From Marsupella aquatica (Eukaryota; Marchantiophyta): 64,000 bases of DNA. The position numbers were made by a program, and so were the translations under genes. Shown in pieces: positions 11,165 through 22,509 of this stretch; the first letter of the stretch is position 1; each line of letters begins with the position of its first letter. Where the stretch lies: positions 6,634,001 to 6,698,000 of the forward strand of contig OZ316893.1 of NCBI GenBank assembly GCA_973895155.1, read 5' to 3'. Below the pieces are notes generated by a model. The model was not told where the DNA came from. It searched no databases and saw nothing but the letters and a program-made list of their open reading frames with translations.

Positions 11165-12090
11165 ATAATCAAGCACTAGATTGATGTAGCTATAAAGAAC
11201 ATGTAAACATCTTGCCCTTTTATTATTTTAAAGGAAGGAAACCCCGCCAAATTGGAGCCACTCTGCAGGGCCATAGCATTTGGGCCTGAAAAAACGTCAA
11301 CCTTATATATCAAAGAGTTAAACTTCTATTTTAGAGACCCATACTCTTTGAAAGATTTTTTCCTTGAAAAACTTTCTGTCATCAATTTATGTCAAGTGAG
11401 TTTTCATAATCATTGGAAGATCACCTCAGCTCAGATTATTGTCATATTTGAATGATTACTGAACACAAAATTTAGCCCATCATTTGGAGGCCTGGAAATG
11501 AGCAAATGAAAGCCCTCATCACCGCCGCCCAGACCGAGTAAGCAATGTTGACTGAAGTAGACACAAGGTGCCGCAGAGAATAAGTCAAAGTCTGAACTCT
11601 ACCAGTGGTACAATGATGCACCAGGGTGTGGGATTCTTCCCTTGGGGCATCCCCAAACCTTGGTAGTGTGAGGAGCTTGGTTGGACAACTTTTAGTCTCA
11701 TGGCCATCAATAATGGTGGTCAAGTGGTGGTGGACACAGGTGTGACCCTTACAACTTGCCCAAGGCAACAATTTTGCCAAGCCCGGCCCCTTTTGAAAGA
11801 CCACACAGTATAGATTCTCTCATCCACAAAGTTATCGTACTGCCAAGTCCCAATTGCATGGGGACCAAATCAACCTAATTTCCAAGTTTTATTTCTTTCC
11901 CTTTTTGGCCCATGTGCGAATGTTACTAGCCTAATTTTCAAGCTTTTTGATTTTACCGTGGCCCTGTGCAAATGTTACCTTGTGTGAAGGAGAAGATGCT
12001 AAGAACATCTTTATATAATTTTGGACTGTGAAATCCCCTGACATGTGAGGATAACCGTCAGATTGTGTTGGAACTGGCTCGGGAACTGGC
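11165..12090. other. Intergenic stretch, no gene seen
   Basis: No exon or repeat family recognised. The minus-strand ORF at about 11472-11804 has no recognisable domain and no conserved-looking composition, so I do not annotate it as a gene. Confidence 0.5.
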
Positions 12091-12096
12091 TAAATA

Positions 12097-12340
12097 ATGG
12101 AAGCTACAAACCCAGCCAACTTTTGTCAATTGGCCAGGGATGAGTGTGAACTGAAAGGTCCCAGGTTCAATATATCCTCCCTCCACACGCAGGGGTGTGG
12201 AGGGTATATGTGTGTGGGTGGGATGGGTTTTGTGGGTAGTGGATGTTATCTACTTGGCCCTTGGTTGGACACTTTGTGGCCCGGTTTTACGGATCCATGG
12301 GGGCTCACCCTGAAATGGATTCCCTGCAATGAATGTATGC
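12097..12340 (+). repeat. SINE-like element, copy 1
   Basis: The B-box-like GGTCCCAGGTTCAATA (about 12160) lies downstream of an A-box-like TCAATTGGCCAGGGATGAG. It is followed by a CCTCC..CACAC...GTGTGGAGGGTATATGTGTG body and a CTTGGTTGGACACTTTGTGG segment. The same order occurs on the minus strand at 22230-22500. This fits a tRNA-derived SINE; I cannot name the family. Confidence 0.6.
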
Positions 12341-12372
12341 CACTATTGGGGTCGGCTGTGACTACTGTCTTC

Positions 12373-12495
12373 CCCCAAACACAGTGCCCTGGTATTGTGT
12401 TCAAAAGTTGAATTTTTAGGGTCCTTATACAAAAAAGCAACTTTTCTTTGAACACAGCGTCACTTTTACACAATGTCGGGGCGCTGTGTTTGGGG
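12373..12495. mobile_element. Small MITE-like hairpin, 123 bp
   Basis: The left end CCCCAAACACAGTGCC and the reverse complement of the right end CCCCAAACACAGCGCC match at 15 of 16 bases, and similarity continues inward for about 15 more. No clear target duplication is visible. It sits just beyond the 3' end of the SINE-like copy at 12.1-12.3 kb. Confidence 0.65.
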
Positions 12496-12969
12496 ATGTC
12501 ATTGTGTTCAAAGTTGGGCACTATGTTTGAGTGAGGATCTGCTTTTGTGTCTTCCTCTTACAATAAAGTGTTCGAAGTTGTAGCAATGTTGCCAACAGCA
12601 ATATGGCCCAGACTTACTGGATTAAAATGGCACTTGGCAACTTTATATACTGTCTTGGGCAAATCATTACATCCATGTGCAATTGCACTCGGGCAGAAAT
12701 TAAAAAAAGGATCCTCAGTCTAAACTCTTATTCTAACTTATCTCCTGCAAAGCAGTTCACCAAATTTGTGACAGTCAGATTTCCTTTAATTTGGCAATAG
12801 GACGTTGATTCTCCTGGCTTTCTTGGCTGGCTGTGGTGATGGAGAGATCTCTGTGAGGCTATTCAAAAGGAACAAATCGAGATCTTCTAATGATGGGTAC
12901 CGTCTTCCTCACACAGAGACATGCATTGACCCAATCAAAGCTCAAGAACTTCACTCTCCCACTCTAGTA

Positions 12970-13437
12970 CTAAAAGTCCACAGTCCCCCATTCATACTTT
13001 GCCAAAATAGTTTGCCAATTCTTGGCAATCACATGCGTTGTCATTGAACTAAACCGGTAACAAATCGAACCTCCACACTGGACAAATCTTTGCTTCAATA
13101 AATCAAATTGGCCTGGGCTGAATTTGTCAGGAATCACTAGTGCATATATGCCCTCAAATGCGTCTCTTGTCTTGTCAAATGCACGAGCCAGTGCATCCAT
13201 CTCAGCTTGGATGTCCATCTCAGCCTTTGGGTCCAGCTGAGTGAAATTTGCCTCCATCTCAGCATCCGGCTCCAGCTTAGTGTTTGCCTCAATCTCAATC
13301 TCAATCTCAGGAATACACTCAATGTCTGCAACCAATGACTGAGCTATGTTTGCCGCGGACTCCATCTCTGCGAGCTCATCAATCTGTGTGTTCTTAGTCT
13401 TCTCTGCCATCGCCACCAGCATATAAGCACCTTGCAT
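12970..13437 (-). CDS. Possible BRCT-domain protein or exon
   Basis: A 155-codon minus-strand ORF starting at ATG 13437. The N-terminal ~90 residues are acidic and low-complexity, with repeated AEME/EIEIE-type runs. The C-terminal ~65 residues look like a BRCT domain: a hydrophobic strand (IYALVIPDKF), a helix ending QCGG, then THVIAKN, in the usual GG...THVIA order. BRCT domains of this type occur in DNA repair proteins such as polymerase lambda or ligase IV, but no polymerase or ligase exon is seen nearby. It may be one exon of an undetected gene (a GT donor near 12987 is possible), a small intact gene, or a relic. The domain call is by pattern only. Confidence 0.4.
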   Translation of the reverse strand: MQGAYMLVAMAEKTKNTQIDELAEMESAANIAQSLVADIECIPEIEIEIEANTKLEPDAEMEANFTQLDPKAEMDIQAEMDALARAFDKTRDAFEGIYALVIPDKFSPGQFDLLKQRFVQCGGSICYRFSSMTTHVIAKNWQTILAKYEWGTVDF

Positions 13438-13649
13438 CTGGCCATTGATTTGGGTGAGTAAGTAGCTAAAACTTTTTAAAACCTCTTTGTATCATTTGCA
13501 ACTCGATTTGCAAGCCCTTTGCCCAATAGCAAATGTGTCAAAATTTGCAAAGGAGGGACACTGACTATTTAAAGTTTTTTGCCCATAAAATATTCCACCT
13601 AGTTAATTCTGTTAAGATTTGTTTTTTTGGGTAAATGATTGTTACTTAG

Positions 13650-13925
13650 AGAGAGCATGCACATGTGCAATATCCATGGCATACACAAGCACTCACCAGA
13701 AGATCAAGATACATGGTTCACTTTGGCCTACTGTACATCCAAGAGAACACACATAGAGGTTTACAAAAGTCTAAGCCTATCCACCATATCAAGTCTCCAC
13801 AAACTAAGCTCTCTCTATCTCCTAGAAGGTTCCATGACAATGAAACTCAATTTCACTCACTAACTAAGTCTTGTAATGGGGAGTACCTAATTATAATTAG
13901 ACTAATTACATAGTAAATACCCAAG
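13650..13925 (-). repeat. Decayed solo LTR related to Copia-1
   Basis: In the same order as the Copia-1 LTR it shows ACATGGTTCAC, GAACACACA.AGAG.TTTA, a CTAAGCCTATCCACCATA segment matching the LTR CTAGGCCGACCGNCCATA, CAAGC.TCCACAA, AAGCTCTC.CTATCTC and TAACTAAGTCTT. Overall divergence is large. No internal copia sequence adjoins it, so it is a solo LTR or a fragment. Confidence 0.7.
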
Positions 13926-14459
13926 AGTTGGACCAAGAGAAAAGGCTGAGAGAGCCAGCATGCAGCCTGGCAAAAGCAAAGTAGCCACTACTAGTTTGAC
14001 CATTTTGGATTGAAATACAATGGATTCCCTATTTACCATTTTTTAGGTGGCAAAGCATTCTCATAGTGAAATGAACAGGCGCCTCCCATGTAGGGTTAAT
14101 AGAATAGCTGACAATAAAACACCCGTAGTCCTTAACTATAATCCTACTTACCTTGGATAAAGACTCAGAGACGCTTGAACGATTTGGATTGAATCATGTT
14201 AATTCACATGATCCACCCGGGGCACATTCGCGAATTAACTCCTACCTTCTGTTTATTGTCAGCATCTTTATTCATAGCGTATTTTTCTGTATACTTTGCT
14301 GATAAAGCAAAGGACAGGTATGTCCAGTACTATCTTTAATCTTGTCATTTCAGTTGACGAACGCCCCAGTCAATGAATGACACAGACCAGAAGTCTTCAG
14401 TTTGGCTCTCTCGAGAACAACAATATCAATATTCAACTGTAGGACTGCATGTTAAAAAC

Positions 14460-14478
14460 ACATATATATATATATATC
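14460..14478. repeat. (TA)n microsatellite
   Basis: A short alternating TA run in non-coding sequence. Confidence 0.85.
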
Positions 14479-14778
14479 ATTTGCCAATTTTTGTTGGGTC
14501 CACTTATATATGCATTGTGAGTTTCTTTGTCAAATTATTACCACTGCAACCTTCTTTCATCCAAAATTTTCATCATTGGATGATCATCACCTTCCTCGAG
14601 TTAACGTCAGCACCCTCAATTATCCTTGACAAGAGGGAGGGGAGGCGGAGTGGAGGCGGAGTGGGGGCAGAGTGGTGCCTCTGTGTTCTTTTGCTCTGTG
14701 ATATAAATCTACTAGTATTTGTCAAATGGTTTCAAACTAAGTACAACTAGTTTGCCTCTTTCCCCTCTTTTCCTACCC

Positions 14779-14845
14779 TTTATTGGGTTGCTTTGTGTTT
14801 GGGATCTTGTTTCCAGGTTTGGTTTTTTTGCCCTTGGGCACTGTG
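14779..14845. repeat. Dispersed ~60-bp motif, copy 1
   Basis: ATTGGGTTGCTTTG.(G/C)TTTGGGATC followed by TTTTTGCCCTTGGGC. Near-copies occur at about 15957-16013 and, shorter, at 34981-35030, all on the same strand. This may be the end of a non-autonomous transposon family. Confidence 0.55.
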
Positions 14846-15587
14846 TTATATACTAGTTTGCCAGTAGTGAAAAAACACAGTAAGTAATTCAAAAGAAAGT
14901 ACAATAATTTATTAAAATATTTAAAAAGTGACCCGTCATCATAAATCTAGTAAATATATGTATCATATTTTAAGGCCAGAGCCCACAATCGTTCATGAGT
15001 TCCTTCAGGATTGACCACTTGAAACGGTGCTTTTTCAAGGACTTATTGCTGCTTTCGATGATCAGCTGTAACACCCCGCCAACGTGGTGTGGTACCGTGA
15101 GGGACCAGTAGGGGAAAATATTGGCCAAACTGGTTAGATGGCCAAGAGACCGTAGTCAATTAGGGGACCTGGTCAGGCAGCCATCGCAAATGGATTTGGA
15201 AGAAACGATCCTATTGTTTGAACAGACCTGTCATTGACGTTTGACCTCCCTTTAATTGTAGGGTCCCGCAAAAGACTTGACTGTGACGATGAAACGTGAC
15301 CCCTCTGAATTCCCTTTCATTGCATGCTTTATTTTATTTACTTTCAGAAAAGTATGCGCCTTGAGGTTCTATTGTGCAGCTTGGAGAAGTATGGTGACAT
15401 AGGTTCCGTATCGTTGAGTCAATTAGCATCGTTGTGGCGGTTAGTCCACTTTATGGACATGAGTTTGGTCTACTCTAATTGACTTGATTCTCAGATAGAT
15501 TACCACGTTTCAGATTCCTAAGCATTTTGATGGACCAAGCACTTTTGACAGAATTGAAGTACACGTTGAGTATGTTGTGCAGCATGG

Positions 15588-15750
15588 AGAACCATTAAAA
15601 ACTATAATACAAGGTCAACTATAAGAATGGAGAACCATTAAAAGCTATAATACAAGGTCAGCTATAATACATAAAAACTATAATGCAAGGTCAACTATAA
15701 TAATGAATAACCATTAAAAACTATTATACAAGGTTAACTATAATACAAGG
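15588..15750. repeat. Tandem array of a ~38-bp AT-rich unit
   Basis: About four degenerate copies of AACCATTAAAAACTATAATACAAGGTCAACTATAA-type sequence, with one unit truncated. Confidence 0.8.
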
Positions 15751-15956
15751 ACCCATCACTTTCTACATTAGTTGCTTTCCAAATGTAGCCTTTTGTTTGT
15801 GCCAACAAAATTAAGAAGCAAAGCTAAAAAGGAAGGCTACAAGGGGTAATGAACCACAAGCCATGGAAAAAAGTGTAAGAATCCCTTTTATATTCCTCAT
15901 CACAGTACTTCCCCTCTTTTCCTTCGTTCTCCTTCACCTCTTTTCCCTGGTTCTCC

Positions 15957-16013
15957 TTCATTGGGTTGCTTTGCCTTTGGGATCAGGTTGGGCTTTTTTT
16001 GCCCTTGGGCTAC
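15957..16013. repeat. Dispersed ~60-bp motif, copy 2
   Basis: TTCATTGGGTTGCTTTGCC, then TTTGGGATCAGG and TTTTTTTGCCCTTGGGC. It closely matches 14779-14845. Confidence 0.55.
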
Positions 16014-16019
16014 AATCCC

Positions 16020-19000
16020 TCTTCTTGATGTCCTCAGACAAGGTACTTGCGAGTACACTCAGAGTCCAGCCCCTTACCATTATCTTATTTGTATTCCCCT
16101 GACCAATGAGTTCCCCATTTGCCATGCAATGCAAAGAGAGTGTACTTGCCCCCTCATTGCAAGTACAGTCTCATTGCTTCTGCCAATCCGATGGCTATGG
16201 TGCTTATGATGCATCAGCAAAACTGGCGAGTGGATCTTCTCTTCTGCTACTCCTTGCTCCCTCTCGATTCTGATTACTCTATGCTCCTGCCAATCCTGGC
16301 TACTCATCTGCTCCTGATGGCTATGGCGGAGGGATCGGTGCCGATGCAAACTTAGAGGAGAGGGGAATGAAGAAGTCCCAGCCCTAACCCGAGCATTTGA
16401 CTCGAGTTACTGCACTGGGGTTCGATTTTGATCGGGAAAAGCATTCCCCTTTGGATTCAGCGAAAACATTTGTGTGTCAATTTTGGTTCCTTACTTCGTT
16501 TTTCCCAAATCAAGCACCATCCATCCAGAGGTTTACGGATAGGTTTAATGTATGACTTAAGTTTCAGCGTCCATATATGCAAGCATCTTGTTCAGGAAAA
16601 CTGTAGACTCTTCCGCCAAAATGACTATTAAAATGGAGACACAACCGACCATACACGCCACCACTGCGCCAAGTATGGCTAGGGGTGGAAATTCTAGTAT
16701 ATTAGTTTGAAGGAAAGTAATCACTCACAAGGTTGCAGAATTGTAAAACTAGTTCCTCAACGTAAGCCCAAAGCAACGAGACCCACTTGGGAAAACCCAT
16801 GAAGACCAAAGAACGATATAAGCCCAAGAGTCACAACAACGGCAAAAAGAACTAAAAAACCTACAGAGCAGCGAAGTGTAGTTACTCCTCTTGTTTCAAA
16901 GGCACTTAATTCCCCTTTAAAAAATAAAAATAATTGTTCGGATTACATGCCTTGTAATGTAAGCTTGTTCTTGTCTTGGTTGATGGCTCAACCGATAGTC
17001 GTGAGGTCCTCCACAAGAAGGTTCGTGTGCACTCTTTGGGCTGTCATATCTCTACTACAGTCCACCCTAGAGCATAACCACTGAGGTGTTTGTCAATCTA
17101 CCCGGTATGACGCGATCTCCTTGTGCAGTCATATCTGTACTAGAGTACTTCTCCATTCACTTGAGCATAATCACTTTGGAATGTTTGTCAATCTACTATA
17201 CCGAATCTCCTCGTTTTTGAAGGTCCCACTTCTGTGTTTTAGTAACCTGACGTACAAAGAAGCTTCTTGCTATTGGGTGTGAGGGAGGGTGGTTGGGTGT
17301 GTGTAAGCGCTATACAAATCTCGTGCAGATGGTTGGTGGTGCCATCAGTTCCACCTCGTCCCAACAGAATCTCTCGTCAGTCGCAGGCAGAGAGGCTGAA
17401 ACTATGTTCAGATGACGGGCCCACATCAGTATATTACACCACTGATTAACACCGTTATGATATTATGTAGAGTATAATAATTTGTCTACACTCTCGTCTA
17501 CACTTCATAGTTTGATGGATCTCAAGGAAGCGGTATATAGGACTTCTGTCCCCACCTCGTTAGCACAACATCTACAGTGGTTGCGCTGCCGTGTTTGCAA
17601 CTCATGGGCCAGCTCCTGGCGGCATACTCACTACAACATATTCGATGATATTGTAATGATAGTTTACAACGCGGTCTGAACAATGACGTTTGCAATCAAA
17701 TTGGCATCATTAAAGTGGTATTAAACAGCGAGGGAGCAAGACAAACCATAGATTGCAGCTTCTCGGTTTATCGGTTCGAACAGTTTTCCTTGTACATGTT
17801 CGGTCTGCCTTTAGTTATTTTTTGGTTCATTAGAAGTAGTAAGAAACGTCTGTGGCTTTATTGTAGAATTAAGTACAGGCACTGTCACAAAACAACAGTG
17901 TACGCAAAGAAATCATTATTTTCTTTTACTTATCGACTCCGTCTTCATGTGCTCTGGAAACACGCGGTTTGCAGAAAGCTGAGATGATTTTTTATTATCA
18001 CATCTGCTCATAAGAAAGTGATGTGGCCTCGAATTTTGAGGTCTTAATCACGAGAGTTCAGTACAGTCATCGGCCAATATATTGGAAATAGTTCTCGAAA
18101 GGTATAAACCAATCCGCAAGAAGTCCCTTAAACCCATCCGTCCTCCAAGATCCTTTTGCGAAAAAGCGAAAAGGAGTTCCTCTTCAATCAGAACTTTCTG
18201 GGTCATGGTGAGACCCTCCTCAAAGTACTTATATTTCCCATGCATAGACTACTTGTCATTTCATTGGTAGTGATGGGACGATGGGACAGCTATAGCGAGA
18301 TTTCTGCACGTGGGTGTTGCACAGGAGTTCACAGGTGAGTCCACCGTGATGATGGTCTTCGACTGGAGTTGGAGAACACGAGTCATCATTACCTTGCTGG
18401 TCAAGTTCTACCAGACCAGTTTCTTAACAAAACATTATCGAAACCGTTTTTTCTCCATTGCACTGAGCTGGGCAGAGCTTGTAGCAATATAGCGGGATTT
18501 GATAAATCAACAGCGCCCCGACAACCCGACGACGATTAGCTGAGCAGACGCAAGCGCGTTTCTTTGCTGTCGCAATCTTGTGTAAGCTAGAGAGGAATGT
18601 CAAAGATGCAGCCAGCAAGTACGCGACAGATTTGTTAGCAGTTGAAGATTTGTAAAATAGTCAAGTACGGTGTGATTCGAAAGCAAGGAGGGTCTCCATT
18701 TAGACCTTCACGTTAGCACAAGTCAAAGGTATAGTCCCACCAGTCCCACAACAAAACAAGTTTTGCTTGTTTTGTTGTGGTAAGATACTTGCGAAAGGTT
18801 TGGAACTTAATGTCACACGGTTTACGGTTCTTCCTTGAATATACCTCATTTAGATATACCTCATGTCACCTCAGAAAGCTGTGAGAATATTCATTTCCTG
18901 GTTTCTGGGTTGGACAAACCCATGAATTTGGAGAGCACAACTGCAACGCGTTAGCACTGTGGGGATCAACAGGAAGTTCGCGTTGTCGTAAGCAAGTGTG

Positions 19001-22000
19001 CGCTCCTCATACTGATTCTCATAAATATATGAGCATTTTCATGCCCTGGTAGTTTTTTTCTTTGGAAAGATGGGAACCTAGGCTGAGAGTACCATCTGAA
19101 TGAACATAAACGAAAGCATTATATACTGCCCCATGGACTAAGAACATACTCAGGGCACCCGAAATGTCTTTCACTTTTGTCCCGATTTTTGTTTAATCCT
19201 GGGACTATACTTGTTCCATAATTAATGCCCGGAGTATTCTAGCTCAGGTGATTTCACATTTGATTTCCACGATGATTAGTCTTAGGCTCAGACTTCAAAA
19301 TGTGTGTCGATCATTTGGTTCATGATGGGAAAATCCCAACTCAGATCATTTGCGTTTTGTTTCTCAATGGACAATCCCGGGCGTAGAGTTCTTCCCTATT
19401 GCTTTACGATTGGATGATCCTATCTAGTTAATTTGACTTGTGACTCGACCAGAAGAGTGTAGCAATCCTGTGCAACATCTTGCCGGCTTTTAGAATGTGT
19501 AAAGCGAGTTTAATTCATTCGAGCGAATTTTAAGACACAATCCTTACCGATAAATCCCTCTCAATATTCAGGTGCTGAATAAACCTCGCCCTTACTACCA
19601 GTCATGCAAACCTTGCTTCAATTTCGTTCCTCTGGAACTCCATAAGTTCATGACTAGATGTGAATACTGTCTAGAAGTTCTTCGAACAGGTTCGCGAGAA
19701 GTCACATTCCAACTCTGTTCCGTTGCAGAAACAGTCAGGGCTGGAGGTTTTTTCTACCGTCCTGCACCCTTTATAAGATGAGGTACTTCACAACGAGAGA
19801 GTATTTTATGTAGTTGGTACATCTCACATGTTCTGCAAGATTTAGTTCAAGATTAACACATTTTTTCGGTACGGAACTGGCAAGCCAAACTACGCTAGAT
19901 CGGCCACAACAAGGTTCGCTACTACGACTCTGCACGTAGGTAGAGGCCTAATTTTCACCACGACTTTGCTACGGATTGTAAATTTGTGGAGACGATTGGT
20001 GAATAAGGCTAATGAACTTATGAACTACTTTCAGTGATCTCGAACGAATGAAGTGATAGATCAACGGCCTTCCCTAACAGAAAAGTTGAGCTTCAACGCA
20101 AACACCCCTTCCCCATGATTACGCTAGTGCTGGAACTATCGCTTTCTCCCACATCCACATAGATGAGGTGCTGCTCAGCTCCTTCTTTTTTGGTCTTGAA
20201 AGGTTCGAAAGAAACGTTATAGCAAAGTAGAGGGAGATGGCATGGTGCGCATCTCGGTGATAAAGAATACTCAACTGAATTCGAAAACTTACTGCTAGTA
20301 ATGACGAGTAGATGAGCAGAAACCAAAAAAGATCGGGAAGTGACAGATCAACAAGCATTTTGACACATCGTGAAAGATGAGGTCATCAGGAGATCCGTCA
20401 GTAACTAGGAATGGAGGTTTATGTGGGGCCATCAATTGAGGAACAGTGCCCAATGATCGAGACCTTTACTCGGTCCACATATACAACTCCTATCTGGCTT
20501 GAATCTAACGCATGTAGATCGATTGATCTTCTTTCGAGCTAGCTTAGCGGCGCAGGCATGATGTACAGTATGCCATGGATATGAGCAAATGCCTGCTTAC
20601 CAATGCAACCTATGAGTTCAAACGACTGGGCAGGAACATCGAAGAAGCGGATCATTCGAACAGACCTGCCCACCTACAGTGCCAGTCTACAGTGAAGTGA
20701 ATACCTGTCAATACGGTAAAGCTAGCAGCTTAAATTATGCAGCCCAGAGTTTGACCTCATGGTCCTAAAGACGGTACAGTAGCTTCGTTTTTGATCCATC
20801 CAGGCATAGATGGAGAGCTTCTTGCCCGGTGTATATCAGATTCAGTGACATGGAATGAACCTGTGCTAATGGAAGCCTGGCCAAGGTATATAATTATGCT
20901 CGTCGTGCAGAGTTTCGAGGTGTAACTTACTGAAACCTCATGCACGGCCCTGCAGGATCAGAGGAGCAGAATCTCCTTTCCACACACTGTACCAAGGATG
21001 GTGCAATAGTCAACCCAGACCTGGCTGCTTGCTTTGTTACGAAGTATCCAGAATAGAAGCGAGGAGCGAGTGCATGTCTCTTCTACCTATCTTCAAAAAG
21101 TACATGGGGCAGAAACTGAAACTTCGTCCGATCTTGCACGATCTTCACCAAAGCCTTGTACGGACTTCGGTGTGATTTTTCCTACCTTGTCCTTTCGATA
21201 GCTTCCTTGCTTGCAGAGTCTCCACTGTCTAATTGCAATCTCTCACTTTATGCTTAGGGAAGTTTCTACCTCGGGTTCTACAAGTCAAAGAAAGCACACA
21301 AAAGTACGACGAAGCACTTACCGTTTCAGAACGACTTTATGTAAGCTGCTTTGGCCTTCAATGCTTAACCATTTGAGTAATGAAGTAAACTCTTCGGGGC
21401 CCAAAAAAAATATTCACGATGCCTGGGTTCGTTTCCACTCTGGTTACCAATTGGGCCAACTGATTGACTTTCTACTGCTACGCGAAGTGTTTATTTCGAG
21501 GGAGAAAAAAGGTTTAGAGAAGGACCACGACAATCATGTGGGGTAGAGGTTACCAACCAGGAGAATTGTGGAGCCGCTGTACTACTATAGTTTGAAGTAC
21601 GTACCCATTGAAGTACAGATCGGCCACCTAATGGTCAGATTGAATGTATTGAGACAAATCAAGGATAGAGAAAATGTGCAATTGAAATATAGATGGTAAC
21701 CATTACTTTTCTTCATATGTAAATAAAAACCACGACAAAAACACGTCACTGAAAACCATGACAAAAACCATGACAACAACTTACCAGTGTACATGCTTCT
21801 AGTGACCTGTTACCTCATGGTCAACAATTAAATTGTTATATGCCCATAATTTTGTAGTTAGACGCCTGTAGTAGAAGTGTCTTAGCCCGTTATGATCAGG
21901 GTGACGCGATGCTCATGCCTAGGCCCTTAAAAGTCATCGTCATTTGGGGTTCTTGGATAGCTACAACCAAGTCACGTCATATTCAATGTGTCAAGTCTTT

Positions 22001-22190
22001 GTTCCGCATGAAGTAAACCCCCAAGTAAACCTCCTTGGCCTTGGGTCTAAGAGGAGCTCTCACTCAAACCCTCAGAATTCAGAGTTAGTCCGAGGGTTTG
22101 GACGGTCTACCCTGAGCTTGGCCCTTTCCATGACCCAACGTACGAGCTCCCAATGTCAATCAACTCCCAACGTATTTTTGCCTTGAAAAC
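16020..22190. other. Gene-poor intergenic region
   Basis: About 6 kb in which I see no convincing exon on either strand. ORFs are short, lack recognisable domains and have no compatible splice-linked neighbours. No tRNA, rRNA or complete mobile element was recognised. Distal regulatory or non-coding transcripts cannot be excluded. Confidence 0.5.
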
Positions 22191-22229
22191 CAAAAGCAAG
22201 CCCATCCAACAGAGGATAAACGTCCTGCT

Positions 22230-22500
22230 TTGGAACATGCATTTCTATGTAGGGCAGCCACAAGGGGACAATACCCAGGGATCCGACAGGGACCCAAACT
22301 AGGAGGGAGAGAGGATTAAACCAGAACCCCAAAGCGGCCAACCAGGGGCTGAGGGGATAATCCATACTCCCACATACCACTACACCACACACACACACAC
22401 ACACATACCCTCCACACCCCATGAATGTGGAAGGAGGATTGAACCTGGGATCTCTCAGTTCTAGGCTCATCCTCTGACCAACTGACCAAAGCCACTTGGT
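22230..22500 (-). repeat. SINE-like element, copy 2
   Basis: On the minus strand: A-box-like TCAGTTGGTCAGAGGATGAG, B-box-like GATCCCAGGTTCAATCC, then GGTGTGGAGGGTATGTGTGTG (a (TG)n run at about 22386-22405) and a CCTGGTTGGCCGCTTTGGGG segment. It parallels the 12.1-kb copy and is better preserved in the promoter boxes. Confidence 0.65.
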
Positions 22501-22509
22501 TCAGTTTCA

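Noticed and set aside
11472-11804. 110-codon minus-strand ORF.
   Set aside because: Composition looks non-coding, with no domain or flanking exons.
15069-15110. TGTAACACCCCGCC resembles the start of some plant LTRs.
   Set aside because: I found no second copy, end sequence or target duplication in the window.
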